Source of the DNA: Actinoplanes nipponensis
GTDB taxonomy: Bacteria > Actinomycetota > Actinomycetes > Mycobacteriales > Micromonosporaceae
Direction: 5' to 3'
DNA: 64,000 nucleotides
NCBI RefSeq assembly: GCF_016862275.1
Contig: NZ_BOMQ01000051.1
Span: 1 to 64,000 of the forward strand
Below, in pieces: positions 7,379 to 15,317 of this stretch (the first letter of the stretch is position 1; every line of letters begins with the position of its first letter). Under the pieces are notes generated by a model. It saw nothing but the letters and a program-made list of their open reading frames with translations. It made no database searches and had not been told where the DNA came from. The translations under genes were made by a program, and so were the position numbers.

Positions 7379-8275
7379 GTCGTCGTCCGGGTCCCCCCGC
7401 AGGACGTCGCGGACCCCGTGCAGCAGCCGGCCGCCGCGGTTGACCAGTTCGTCGCCGAGCAGCAGCAGCTCGCCGACGTACGCCGAGGCCCGGTCCATCA
7501 CCAGCAGCGCCCGGTCCAGGTCGTCCTCGTCGTCGCGCAGCGCCCACAGCCGTTCGGCCTGCTCCCAGGCGTGCGCCCGGGTCGCCGCGACCAGCACCCG
7601 CTGGCTCCAGTCGTCCAGGTTGCCGACCAGCGCGTCGATCCGCAGCTGCAGCGGCGTCGAATACCGCCGGCGCAGCCCCGGGATCTCCTCGAAGAAGATC
7701 TGGTTGATCAGCAGGTAGTCGGGGTGGATCCTGTCCGGGTCCGGCGGGCCGAGCTGCTCCCAGGTGCTGACCAGGGCCAGCGCCAGGTCGTGGTTGATGT
7801 GCGCGTTGACGCCGAGCATGGCCGCGGCCAGCTTGCTCACGCCCCGGTCCTGGGCCCGGCGGAACAGCACCTCCCAGGCGTCGGGGGTGGCCGTGTCCTC
7901 CTCGCCCCAGAGACGCAGCGCGGCGAAGTAGCGCTTGGCGAACTCGACGTCGAGCAGCTCCAGGAAGTCCTTGTCGTGGACCCCGGTGCCGCGCAGCGCC
8001 TTGGCCACCCGGTCGGTGATGGTGAAGTAGAGCGAGTTGAAGGCGGCGACCCGGTTGTCGGCCGGGGGCGGCAGCCCGTCGAAGATCCCCTGCGCGGTGG
8101 TCAGGTGGTTGAGCACGGTGCCGATGTCGGCACACTCGGCGGCACACAGGTCGGCGACCTCGATGTGCGCGGGCGCCCACCCCCGGCCGTCCACCGGCGG
8201 CATGATCTGCAGCCGTTCGTCGCGCAGCACGACGGCGCTGCGCTGGGCGTTGTCGCGGTCGAAGGCGACTGTCAT
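7364..8275 (-). CDS. DUF5995 family protein
   Basis: A 303-residue soluble protein resembling the actinobacterial DUF5995 family of unknown function. Its recognisable core is helical, with FNSLYFTITDRVAKALRG, FAKRYFAALRLWGEE and MLGVNAHINHDLALALVSTW. The clustered histidines in VNAHINHDLA and the acidic positions near them could be a buried metal or ligand site, but that is inference. ATG 8275 follows GGAGG by 5 nt; the upstream ATG at 8299 would put that ribosome site inside the gene. It converges with the diguanylate cyclase gene, sharing 14 bp. Confidence 0.75.
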   Translation of the reverse strand: MTVAFDRDNAQRSAVVLRDERLQIMPPVDGRGWAPAHIEVADLCAAECADIGTVLNHLTTAQGIFDGLPPPADNRVAAFNSLYFTITDRVAKALRGTGVHDKDFLELLDVEFAKRYFAALRLWGEEDTATPDAWEVLFRRAQDRGVSKLAAAMLGVNAHINHDLALALVSTWEQLGPPDPDRIHPDYLLINQIFFEEIPGLRRRYSTPLQLRIDALVGNLDDWSQRVLVAATRAHAWEQAERLWALRDDEDDLDRALLVMDRASAYVGELLLLGDELVNRGGRLLHGVRDVLRGDPDDDVSGR

Positions 8276-8335
8276 CGATTCCTCCACGCCGTACACCATG
8301 GAGAACCCGGACCCCGCTGACCAGGGTCCGGGCGG

Positions 8336-9307
8336 CTACCCGACAGTAATCCCGCCGGTGACCACCTCGGCGAAGCGTACGGCGTCGATGTTGCCGCCGG
8401 ACAGCACGACACCCACCCGGCGCGGCAGCGGCCGGACCCGCCCGGCCAGTAGCGCGGCCAGGCCGGTGGCGCCGCTGGGCTCCAGCACGATCCGCAGCCG
8501 CTCGAAGGCGAACCGCATGGCGTCGCGGATCTCGTCGTCGTCGACCAGCACGACCTCGTCGAGCAGCCGGCGGTTGATCGAGAAGGTCAGCTCGCCGGGG
8601 ATCTCCGCGGCCTGGCCGTCGGCGATGGTGCGCGGCACCGGGATCGCGACCCGCTCCCCCGCCGCCAGCGAGCGCCGGGTGTCGTCACCGGCCGTGGGCT
8701 CCACGCCGATCATGCGGATCGCCGGGTGCAGCCCCTTGGCCGCGGTCGCGCTGCCGGCCATCAGCCCGCCGCCGCCGACCGGGGTCAGCAGGGCGTCGAG
8801 CTCGCCGGCCTGCTCCAGCAGCTCCAGCGCCGCGGTGCCCTGCCCGGCGATCACGTGCGGGTGCTCGTACGGCGGGATCAGCGCCAGCCCCCGCTCGGCC
8901 GCCAGCGCGGCGCCGAGCGCGACCCGGTCGCCGGTGTAGCGGTCGTAGGTGACGATCTCGGCGCCGTACCCGGCCGTCGCCGCCCGCTTGGACGCCGGGG
9001 TGTCGGCCGGCATCAGGATGACCGCGGTGGCGCCGAACTCCCGGGCGGCCAGGGCGACCGCCTGCGCGTGGTTGCCCGACGAGTACGCCGTGACGCCCCG
9101 GGCCCGCCGGCGCGGGTCGAGCCGGGAGACGGCGTTGAACGCGCCGCGGAACTTGAAGGCGCCGACCCGCTGGAAGTTCTCGGCCTTGAGGTGCACCTCG
9201 GCGCCGGCCAGCCGGTCCAGGGTGCGCGAGCGCAGCACCGGGGTGCGGTGGGCGACGCCGTCCAGCCGGGCGGCGGCCTCGCGGACGTCGCCGAGGGTGA
9301 CGGTCAC
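8336..9307 (-). CDS. Threonine dehydratase / serine racemase-type PLP enzyme
   Basis: A 323-residue fold-type II PLP enzyme. The Schiff-base lysine is K52 in VGAFKFRGA, with the substrate loop SSGNHAQAVALAA and the phosphate-binding glycine loop VGGGGLMAG. It ends directly after the catalytic domain with no ACT regulatory domain, so it is the catabolic type: L-threonine to 2-oxobutyrate plus ammonia, or serine deamination/racemisation. GTG 9307 overlaps the stop of the upstream TetR gene (GTGA), so the two are translationally coupled. Being last in an MFS-TetR-dehydratase operon is unusual and suggests the exporter or regulator may deal with an amino acid or amino-acid-like compound. Confidence 0.85.
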   Translation of the reverse strand: MTVTLGDVREAAARLDGVAHRTPVLRSRTLDRLAGAEVHLKAENFQRVGAFKFRGAFNAVSRLDPRRRARGVTAYSSGNHAQAVALAAREFGATAVILMPADTPASKRAATAGYGAEIVTYDRYTGDRVALGAALAAERGLALIPPYEHPHVIAGQGTAALELLEQAGELDALLTPVGGGGLMAGSATAAKGLHPAIRMIGVEPTAGDDTRRSLAAGERVAIPVPRTIADGQAAEIPGELTFSINRRLLDEVVLVDDDEIRDAMRFAFERLRIVLEPSGATGLAALLAGRVRPLPRRVGVVLSGGNIDAVRFAEVVTGGITVG

Positions 9308-9927
9308 GCCGCGGCGCCCCGGAGCACGGCGTCGACCAGGTCCTCGGCGAAGGTGTCGGCGGCGACCCGGGTGCTCCACTGCATGACGTTCTGCGCGAAG
9401 GACGGCCCGGACAGCATCAGCAGGGTCAGCTCCACGTCGAGGTCGGCGCGCAGCTCACCGGAGGCGATCCCGCGGCGCAGCACCCCGCGCAGCACCTCCC
9501 GGCGGGGCTCCATCACGCTCTGGTGGATCCGGCGCATCTCCGGGCTCCGCGCGATCTCCGGCAGCAGGCACGCGGTGACCTTGCCGTAGTGCTCCATGCG
9601 CTTGTTGCGCATGGCCGAGATGAGCATGACGAGGTCGTCGCGGACCGACTCGCCGGCGAGCTCGGGCAGCGGGCCCTTCATGGCGGCGACCGCGTCGACC
9701 AGCAGCGCCTCCTTGTTGGCCCAGCGCCGGTAGATGGTCGCCTTGCCCACGCCGGCCTTGGCCGCCACCGCCTCCATCGACAGGGAGTCGGCGCTCTGGC
9801 CGGAGCCGAGCAGGTCGAAGACGGCCTGGATGATCGCGTGATCGACCTGCGCGTTGCGCGGCCGGCCAGGCGCCTTGCGGTCCTGGCCGGCCGGTTCCTG
9901 AACGCTGACCGTCGTCATGGGCTCCAT
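9304..9927 (-). CDS. TetR family transcriptional regulator
   Basis: A 207-residue repressor. After a basic lead (KAPGRPRNAQVDHAIIQAVFDLLG), the helix-turn-helix reads SMEAVAAKAGVGKATIYRRWANKEALLVDAV, a clear TetR recognition motif. The remainder is a helical ligand-binding and dimer domain. It sits 37 nt after the MFS gene and overlaps the dehydratase start. The two palindromes 34 and 83 nt upstream of the MFS gene are its most likely operators, giving autoregulation with the exporter. The start is ATG 9927; ATG 9918, with GGAG close upstream, is an alternative. Confidence 0.88.
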   Translation of the reverse strand: MEPMTTVSVQEPAGQDRKAPGRPRNAQVDHAIIQAVFDLLGSGQSADSLSMEAVAAKAGVGKATIYRRWANKEALLVDAVAAMKGPLPELAGESVRDDLVMLISAMRNKRMEHYGKVTACLLPEIARSPEMRRIHQSVMEPRREVLRGVLRRGIASGELRADLDVELTLLMLSGPSFAQNVMQWSTRVAADTFAEDLVDAVLRGAAA

Positions 9928-9964
9928 TGTTACCGAGCCTTCATGTCGTGGCCACCTGTCCCCG

Positions 9965-11557
9965 TCATGACGCGTCGACCAGCTCGATGCCCTGCTCCTC
10001 CGCGAGCCCCTCCGCGGAGGTGGGCGCGGGCGCCGTCGCCGGCCGCTTGCCCGGCAGCCAGATCGCCGCCACCAGCGCACCGAGCAGCGCGAAGATCGTG
10101 CTGCCGATCGAGGCGTGGTGCATCGCGGTGATGAAGGCGTCGTTGGCCGACCGGATCAGCGCGTCGCCGGCCGGGCCGGCCTGCTCGGCCACGCCGTAGG
10201 CGCCGGAGATCGACTCCCGGGCGACCTCGCGCGCGGCGGTCGGCAGTCCGGCCGTGGCCGTCGTGACGTCGTCGCGGTACGAGGAGGAGACGACCGCACC
10301 CAGCGCGGCCACGCCCAGGGCGCCGCCGATCTGGCGGATCGTGTTGCTGACCGCCGAGCCGACGCCGGCCTTCTCCCGCGGCAGCACCGACATGATCGCC
10401 TCGGTCGCCGGCGGCATCACGTTGGCCATGCCGACGCCCATGAGGAAGAACAGCGCCCCGACGACCCAGATCGGCGTCGTCGCGCCGACGACCATCCAGC
10501 CGGCCAGGCCGGCCGCGACCAGGATCAGGCCGACGGTGCTGACCAGCTTGGGGCCGAAGCGCTTGACCATGGCGGCGCTGCGCGGGGCGAAGACCATCTG
10601 GGCCACGGCGAAGGGTACGAACAGCGCGCCGGAGGCCAGCGGGCCGTAGCCGCGGACCAGCTGCAGGTAGAAGGCGCTGAAGAACATCGCGCCCATGGCG
10701 GCGAAGAACACCAGGCCGATGGCGCCGACCGAGGCGGAGAACTGCGGGATGCCGAAGAGCTTGACGTCCAGCGACGGGAAGGCGATGCGGCGCTCGTACA
10801 GCACGAAGCCGGCCAGCACCGCGACCGAGGCGACCAGCGGGATCCACGCCTGCGGCCGGCCGAAGCCCTGCTCGCCGCCCTCGATGACGCCGTAGGTGAG
10901 CAGGGTGAGCCCGACGATCGACAGCAGCACGCCGACGAGGTCGATGCGGCCCGGCCGCGGGTCGCGCGACTCGGGGACCAGCACGCTGACCAGCACCACG
11001 CCGGCGATCACCACGGGCACGTTGATGAGGAACACCGAACCCCACCAGAAGTGCTGGAGCAGCAGGCCGCCGACGATCGGGCCGATGGCGACGCCCAGGC
11101 CGACGGCGCCGGCCCAGACCCCGATGGCCCGGCCGCGCTCGCGGGGGTCGAACACGTTGGAGATGATCGACAGGGTCGAGGGCATGACCGCGGCGGCGCC
11201 CAGGCCCATCAGCGCGCGGGCCCAGATGAGCTGGTCGGCGCTCTGGGCGTAGGCCGAGGCCAGCGAGGCGAGGCCGAACAGCACCAGGCCGACGGTCAGG
11301 GTGATCCGCCGGCCGAGCCGGTCGGCCAGGATGCCGGCGGTGAACAGCAGGCCGGCGAAGACCAGGGTGTACGAGTTGATGGCCCACTCGAGCTGGCTCT
11401 GGCCGGCGCCGAGCCCCCGCTGCGGGTCGGCGATGGTGCGCAGCGCGACGTTGAGGACGGTGTTGTCCAGCACGACCACGAGCAGGCTGATGACGAGTAC
11501 GCCGAGGATGGCCCAGCGCCGGGGGTGCCCGGAGTTCTCTGCGGCAGGAACGTCCAT
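9965..11557 (-). CDS. MFS transporter, DHA2 family (14-TM drug exporter type)
   Basis: A 530-residue inner-membrane proton-coupled exporter with hydrophobic segments spaced as in 14-TM DHA2 pumps. Family motifs include LDNTVLNVALRTI in TM1, ADRLGRR (motif A), an Arg-bearing WARALMGLGAAAVMPSTLSII (motif B region), and the glycine-rich GVAIGPIVGGLL (motif C, exporter antiporters). The start is ATG 11557 with AGGAG about 10 nt upstream. It is first in the MFS-TetR-dehydratase operon. Two inverted repeats lie in its promoter region. The substrate is not predictable from sequence. Confidence 0.88.
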   Translation of the reverse strand: MDVPAAENSGHPRRWAILGVLVISLLVVVLDNTVLNVALRTIADPQRGLGAGQSQLEWAINSYTLVFAGLLFTAGILADRLGRRITLTVGLVLFGLASLASAYAQSADQLIWARALMGLGAAAVMPSTLSIISNVFDPRERGRAIGVWAGAVGLGVAIGPIVGGLLLQHFWWGSVFLINVPVVIAGVVLVSVLVPESRDPRPGRIDLVGVLLSIVGLTLLTYGVIEGGEQGFGRPQAWIPLVASVAVLAGFVLYERRIAFPSLDVKLFGIPQFSASVGAIGLVFFAAMGAMFFSAFYLQLVRGYGPLASGALFVPFAVAQMVFAPRSAAMVKRFGPKLVSTVGLILVAAGLAGWMVVGATTPIWVVGALFFLMGVGMANVMPPATEAIMSVLPREKAGVGSAVSNTIRQIGGALGVAALGAVVSSSYRDDVTTATAGLPTAAREVARESISGAYGVAEQAGPAGDALIRSANDAFITAMHHASIGSTIFALLGALVAAIWLPGKRPATAPAPTSAEGLAEEQGIELVDAS

Positions 11558-11590
11558 GGAGTGCCACTCCTGAGGTCGACGGAGATTTGC

Positions 11591-11611
11591 GATACGAAAC
11601 AGTTCCGTATC
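11591..11611. promoter_or_regulatory. TetR-type operator 1
   Basis: The arms GATACGAAAC and GTTCCGTATC flank a central A (9 of 10 positions symmetric), centred at 11601, 34 nt upstream of the MFS start. Together with the second copy this marks TetR control of the MFS operon. It could also affect the divergent demethylation operon. Confidence 0.75.
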
Positions 11612-11639
11612 TCTGGCCGACCGTAGACCGGTACCCGAC

Positions 11640-11660
11640 GATACGGAACAGCCTCGTATC
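11640..11660. promoter_or_regulatory. TetR-type operator 2
   Basis: The left arm GATACGGAAC, a central A, then the right arm GCCTCGTATC. The outer six bases (GATACG/CGTATC) match operator 1 exactly and the inner bases are weaker. Its centre is 49 bp from that of operator 1, close to five helical turns, so two dimers would bind the same face of the DNA. Confidence 0.7.
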
Positions 11661-11805
11661 GTATTGTGTCGACCGTCACGCCCGGCAGGGTTTGTTGCGT
11701 CGCGGTAAAAGTCTCGATCACCCATTGACCGCCGCCGCCGGCCCTACGGATCCTGTGACGACGGAGCCCGGCCCCGCGTTTTCGTTCGTCGAAGGGACAC
11801 AGGGC

Positions 11806-14157
11806 ATGACGATCGTCATCATCGGCGCCGGGATCGTCGGGTGCTCGCTCGCGGACGAGCTCACCCTGCGCGGCCGCACCGACGTCACGGTGCTGGAGCA
11901 GGGCCCGCTGTTCCGCACCGGCGGGTCCAGCTCGCACGCCCCGGGCCTGGTCTTCCGGACCAACCCGTCGCGGACCATGGCCCGCCTCGCCGGGTACACC
12001 GTGGACAAGCTGACCGAGCTCGGCTGCTTCGACGCGGTCGGCAGCCTGGAGGTGGCCACCACCCCGGAACGCCTGCGCGAGCTGCACCGCCGGCACGGCT
12101 ACGCCACCGCCTGGGGCATCGAGGCCGAACTGCTCGGCCCGGAGGCCACCCGGGACCGGTACCCGCTGCTCGGCGAGGTGCTCGGCGGGCTGCACGTGCC
12201 GGGTGACGGGCTGGCCCGGGCCGTGGACGCCGCGGAGGCCCAGGCCCGCCGGGCCACGGCCCGCGGCGCGCGGTTCCTGCCGCACCAGCGGGTGGTGGCG
12301 ATCGAGCGCAGCGACGGCCGGGTGACCGGGGTACGCACGGACGACGCCCACTACCCGGCCGACACCGTGGTCAGCTGCGCCGGCTTCTGGGGCCCCGCGG
12401 TCGGCGCCCTCGCCGGCGTGCCGGTGCCGCTGCTGCCCATGGCCCACCAGTACGCCCGGACCGCGCCGCTGCCCGGCCCGCTGCCCGCCCCGATCCTGCG
12501 CCACCAGGACCGCGACCTCTACTTCCGGTCCCACGGCGACCGGCTGGGCATCGGCTCCTACCTGCACCGGCCGATGCCGGTCACGCTGGCCGAGCTGGCC
12601 GCGGGCCCGCAGCCGTCGATGCTGACGTTCACCTCGGACGACTTCGCCGAGTCGTGGCGGGCCGCGGCCGGCCTGCTGCCCGGCCTGGCGGGCAGCGCGG
12701 TCGAGGAGGGCTTCAACGGCGTCTTCTCGTTCACCGCGGACGGCTTCCCGCTGCTCGGCGAGTCCCGCGAGGTCCGCGGCTTCTGGACGGCCGAGGCGGT
12801 CTGGGTGACGCACTCCGCGGGCGTGGCCCGGGCGATGGCCGAGTGGCTCGTCGACGGGCGCCCGGGCGTCGACCTGCACGAGTGCGACCTGAACCGCTTC
12901 GACGTCGCGCAGCTGTCCCCGGCCTACGTGCGGGAACGCTCGGTGCGCAGCTTCGTCGAGGTCTACGACATCGTCCACCCGCTCGACCCGCCGTCGGTGC
13001 GGGACCTGCGGGTGAGCCCGTTCCACGTCCGGCAGCGCGAGCTCGGCGCGGTCTTCGGCGAGGCGGCCGGCTGGGAGCGGCCCCTGTGGTACGAGGCCAA
13101 CGCCGCGCTGCCCCGCGTGGCCGCGCCGCGCGACGACTGGTCGGCCCGGCACTGGTCGCCCATCGCGGCGGCCGAGGCGCAGGCCACCCGCGAACGCGTC
13201 GCCCTCTACGACATGACCCCGCTGACCCGCCTGGAGGTCACCGGCCCGGTCTCCTTCCTGCAGGGGCTCACCAGCAACGACGTGGACCGCCCGGTCGGCA
13301 CCGTGGTCTACACCCTGCTGCTGGACGACGCGGGCGGCATCCGCAGCGACGTGACCGTGGCCCGGCTCGCCGACGACCGGTTCCAGGTGGGCGTCAACGG
13401 CCCGCTGGACCTCGACTGGCTGGCCCGCCGCGCCCCGCGGGACGTGGTGATCCGCGACATCACCGGCGCCACCTGCTGCGTGGGCGTGTGGGGCCCGCTG
13501 GCCCGGGAGCTGGTCGCGCCGCTGGCCGACATCGACGTCTCGGCCGGCGCGTTCGGCTACTTCAAGGCGCGGCGGGCCCACCTGGGCCCGGTGCCGGTCA
13601 CCATGCTGCGGCTGTCCTACGTGGGCGAGCTGGGCTGGGAGGTCTACACCACCGCCGAGCTGGGCCTGCGCCTGTGGGACACGCTGTGGCAGGCCGGCGC
13701 CGGGCTGGGCGTCGTCGCCGGGGGCCGGGCCGCGTTCACCAGCCTGCGGCTGGAGAAGGGCTACCGGGCCTGGGGCGCCGACATGACCGCCGAGGACGAC
13801 CCGTACCAGGCGGGGCTCGGCTTCGCCGTCCGGCTGGACCGGGGCGACTTCGTCGGCCGGGCCGCGCTGCTGGAGCGCCGGGAGCCCACCAGACTGCTCA
13901 CCTGCCTGCTGCTGGAGGACGAGGGCTGCGTGCCGATGGGCCGCGAGCCGGTGTACGCCCGCGGCGAGCCGGTGGGGTTCGTGACCAGCGCGGCGTACGG
14001 GCACACCATCGGCGCGCCCATCGCGTACGCCTGGCTGCCGGCTGCGATCGCCGTGCCCGGCACGGCCGTCCAGGTCGGCTACTTCGACCGGCTGCTGCGC
14101 GCCCGCGTGGCCGCCGAGCCGCTGTTCGACCCGAAACACGAACGCATCCGGCGATAG
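11806..14157 (+). CDS. Dimethylglycine oxidase/dehydrogenase-like FAD-GcvT protein
   Basis: A 783-residue two-part enzyme that oxidatively demethylates an N-methyl amine and passes the methyl group to tetrahydrofolate. Residues 1-400 are a DAO-type FAD domain with the dinucleotide motif IVIIGAGIVGCSLA. SSHAPGLVF (H44) aligns with the histidine that binds FAD covalently in dimethylglycine oxidase. A linker (FAO_M-like, about 400-450) leads to an aminomethyltransferase (GcvT) domain (about 450-783) with QGLTSNDV, SYVGELGWEVY and the C-terminal GCV_T_C barrel. ATG 11806 begins the FAD fold and follows a GGGAC-type site. It opens a three-gene operon with sarcosine oxidase and a Rieske oxygenase, consistent with stepwise betaine demethylation. 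A TTGACC box at 11725 may be part of its promoter. Confidence 0.85.
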   Translation: MTIVIIGAGIVGCSLADELTLRGRTDVTVLEQGPLFRTGGSSSHAPGLVFRTNPSRTMARLAGYTVDKLTELGCFDAVGSLEVATTPERLRELHRRHGYATAWGIEAELLGPEATRDRYPLLGEVLGGLHVPGDGLARAVDAAEAQARRATARGARFLPHQRVVAIERSDGRVTGVRTDDAHYPADTVVSCAGFWGPAVGALAGVPVPLLPMAHQYARTAPLPGPLPAPILRHQDRDLYFRSHGDRLGIGSYLHRPMPVTLAELAAGPQPSMLTFTSDDFAESWRAAAGLLPGLAGSAVEEGFNGVFSFTADGFPLLGESREVRGFWTAEAVWVTHSAGVARAMAEWLVDGRPGVDLHECDLNRFDVAQLSPAYVRERSVRSFVEVYDIVHPLDPPSVRDLRVSPFHVRQRELGAVFGEAAGWERPLWYEANAALPRVAAPRDDWSARHWSPIAAAEAQATRERVALYDMTPLTRLEVTGPVSFLQGLTSNDVDRPVGTVVYTLLLDDAGGIRSDVTVARLADDRFQVGVNGPLDLDWLARRAPRDVVIRDITGATCCVGVWGPLARELVAPLADIDVSAGAFGYFKARRAHLGPVPVTMLRLSYVGELGWEVYTTAELGLRLWDTLWQAGAGLGVVAGGRAAFTSLRLEKGYRAWGADMTAEDDPYQAGLGFAVRLDRGDFVGRAALLERREPTRLLTCLLLEDEGCVPMGREPVYARGEPVGFVTSAAYGHTIGAPIAYAWLPAAIAVPGTAVQVGYFDRLLRARVAAEPLFDPKHERIRR

Positions 14158-14165
14158 GAGCCAGC

Positions 14166-15317
14166 GTGGCCGCATTCGACGTCATCGTGGTGGGGCTGGG
14201 TGGCATGGGCAGCGCCGCCGTCCACCGGCTCGCCGCGCGCGGGGTCCGGGTGCTGGGCCTGGAGAAGTTCGGCCCGGCCCACGACCGGGGGGCGAGCCAC
14301 GGCGGCTCGCGCATCACCCGGCAGTCCTACTTCGAGAGCCCCGACTACGTGCCCCTGCTGCTGCGCGCCTACGAGCTCTACGACGCGCTGGCCCGCGACT
14401 CCGGCGCCGACGTCATCACACTGACCGGCGGGGTGATGGTCGGGCGGCCGGAGAGCCTGACCGTCTCCGGCAGCCGGCTCAGCGCCGAGCGGTGGGGACT
14501 CGAGCACGAGATGCTCGACGCGGCCGCGCTGCGCCGGCGCTTCCCCACGCTGAGCCCGCGCCCGGACGAGGTGGCCCTCTACGAGGCCCGGGCCGGCTTC
14601 GTCCGTCCCGAGGCGACGGTGTCGGCCCAGCTCACGCTGGCCGCCCGGGCGGGCGCCGAGCTGCGCTTCGACGAGCCGATGACCGGCTGGGCGCCCGCGA
14701 CCGGCGGCGGTGTCCGGGTGGAGACCGGCGCCGGCTCGTACACCGCCGGGCAGCTGGTCATCACCCCGGGCCCGTGGGCGCCGCAGCTGCTGGCCGACCT
14801 CGGCGTGCCGTTCACCATCGAACGCCAGGTGCAGTACTGGTTCCAGCCGGTCGGCGGGGTCGACCCGTTCCGGCCCGAGCGGCACCCGATCTACATCTGG
14901 GAGGAGGCGGACGGCCGCCAGATCTACGGCTTCCCGGCGATCGACGGCCCGGACGGCGGGGCCAAGGTGGCGTTCTTCCGGGGCGGGACGGCCACCACCC
15001 CGGAGACCATCGACCGCGAGGTGCACGACCACGAGATCCGCGCGATGGCCGAGCGGGCCCGGCGCAACCTGCCCGACCTGCCCGGCACGTTCCTGCGCGC
15101 CAAGACCTGCCTCTACAGCAACACCCCGGACGAGCACTTCGTGATCGCCCGGCACCCGGCGCACGAGGCGGTCACCGTCGCGTGCGGCTTCTCCGGGCAC
15201 GGCTTCAAGTTCGTCCCGGTGGTCGGCGAGATCCTGGCCGACCTGGCCACCACGGGCACCACGCCGCACCCGATCGACCTGTTCCACCCGCGCCGCCGCA
15301 CAGGGGTGACCTCATGA
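14166..15317 (+). CDS. Monomeric sarcosine oxidase / N-methyl amino acid oxidase
   Basis: A 383-residue flavoenzyme oxidising sarcosine (or another N-methyl amino acid) to glycine, formaldehyde and H2O2. It has the GxGxxG fold start VIVVGLGGMGSA and the two substrate-site arginines in SHGGSRITRQSYFE. Cys315 in KTCLYSNT falls at the position of the covalent-FAD cysteine of monomeric sarcosine oxidase. The substrate-carboxylate lysine K348 is in GFSGHGFKF, and the oxygen-activating lysine is about K267. The length is that of the family (about 390). GTG 14166 follows AGGAG, 8 nt after the preceding stop. The 3' end overlaps the Rieske gene (ATGA). N-methyltryptophan oxidase-type specificity cannot be excluded. 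Confidence 0.88.
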   Translation: MAAFDVIVVGLGGMGSAAVHRLAARGVRVLGLEKFGPAHDRGASHGGSRITRQSYFESPDYVPLLLRAYELYDALARDSGADVITLTGGVMVGRPESLTVSGSRLSAERWGLEHEMLDAAALRRRFPTLSPRPDEVALYEARAGFVRPEATVSAQLTLAARAGAELRFDEPMTGWAPATGGGVRVETGAGSYTAGQLVITPGPWAPQLLADLGVPFTIERQVQYWFQPVGGVDPFRPERHPIYIWEEADGRQIYGFPAIDGPDGGAKVAFFRGGTATTPETIDREVHDHEIRAMAERARRNLPDLPGTFLRAKTCLYSNTPDEHFVIARHPAHEAVTVACGFSGHGFKFVPVVGEILADLATTGTTPHPIDLFHPRRRTGVTS

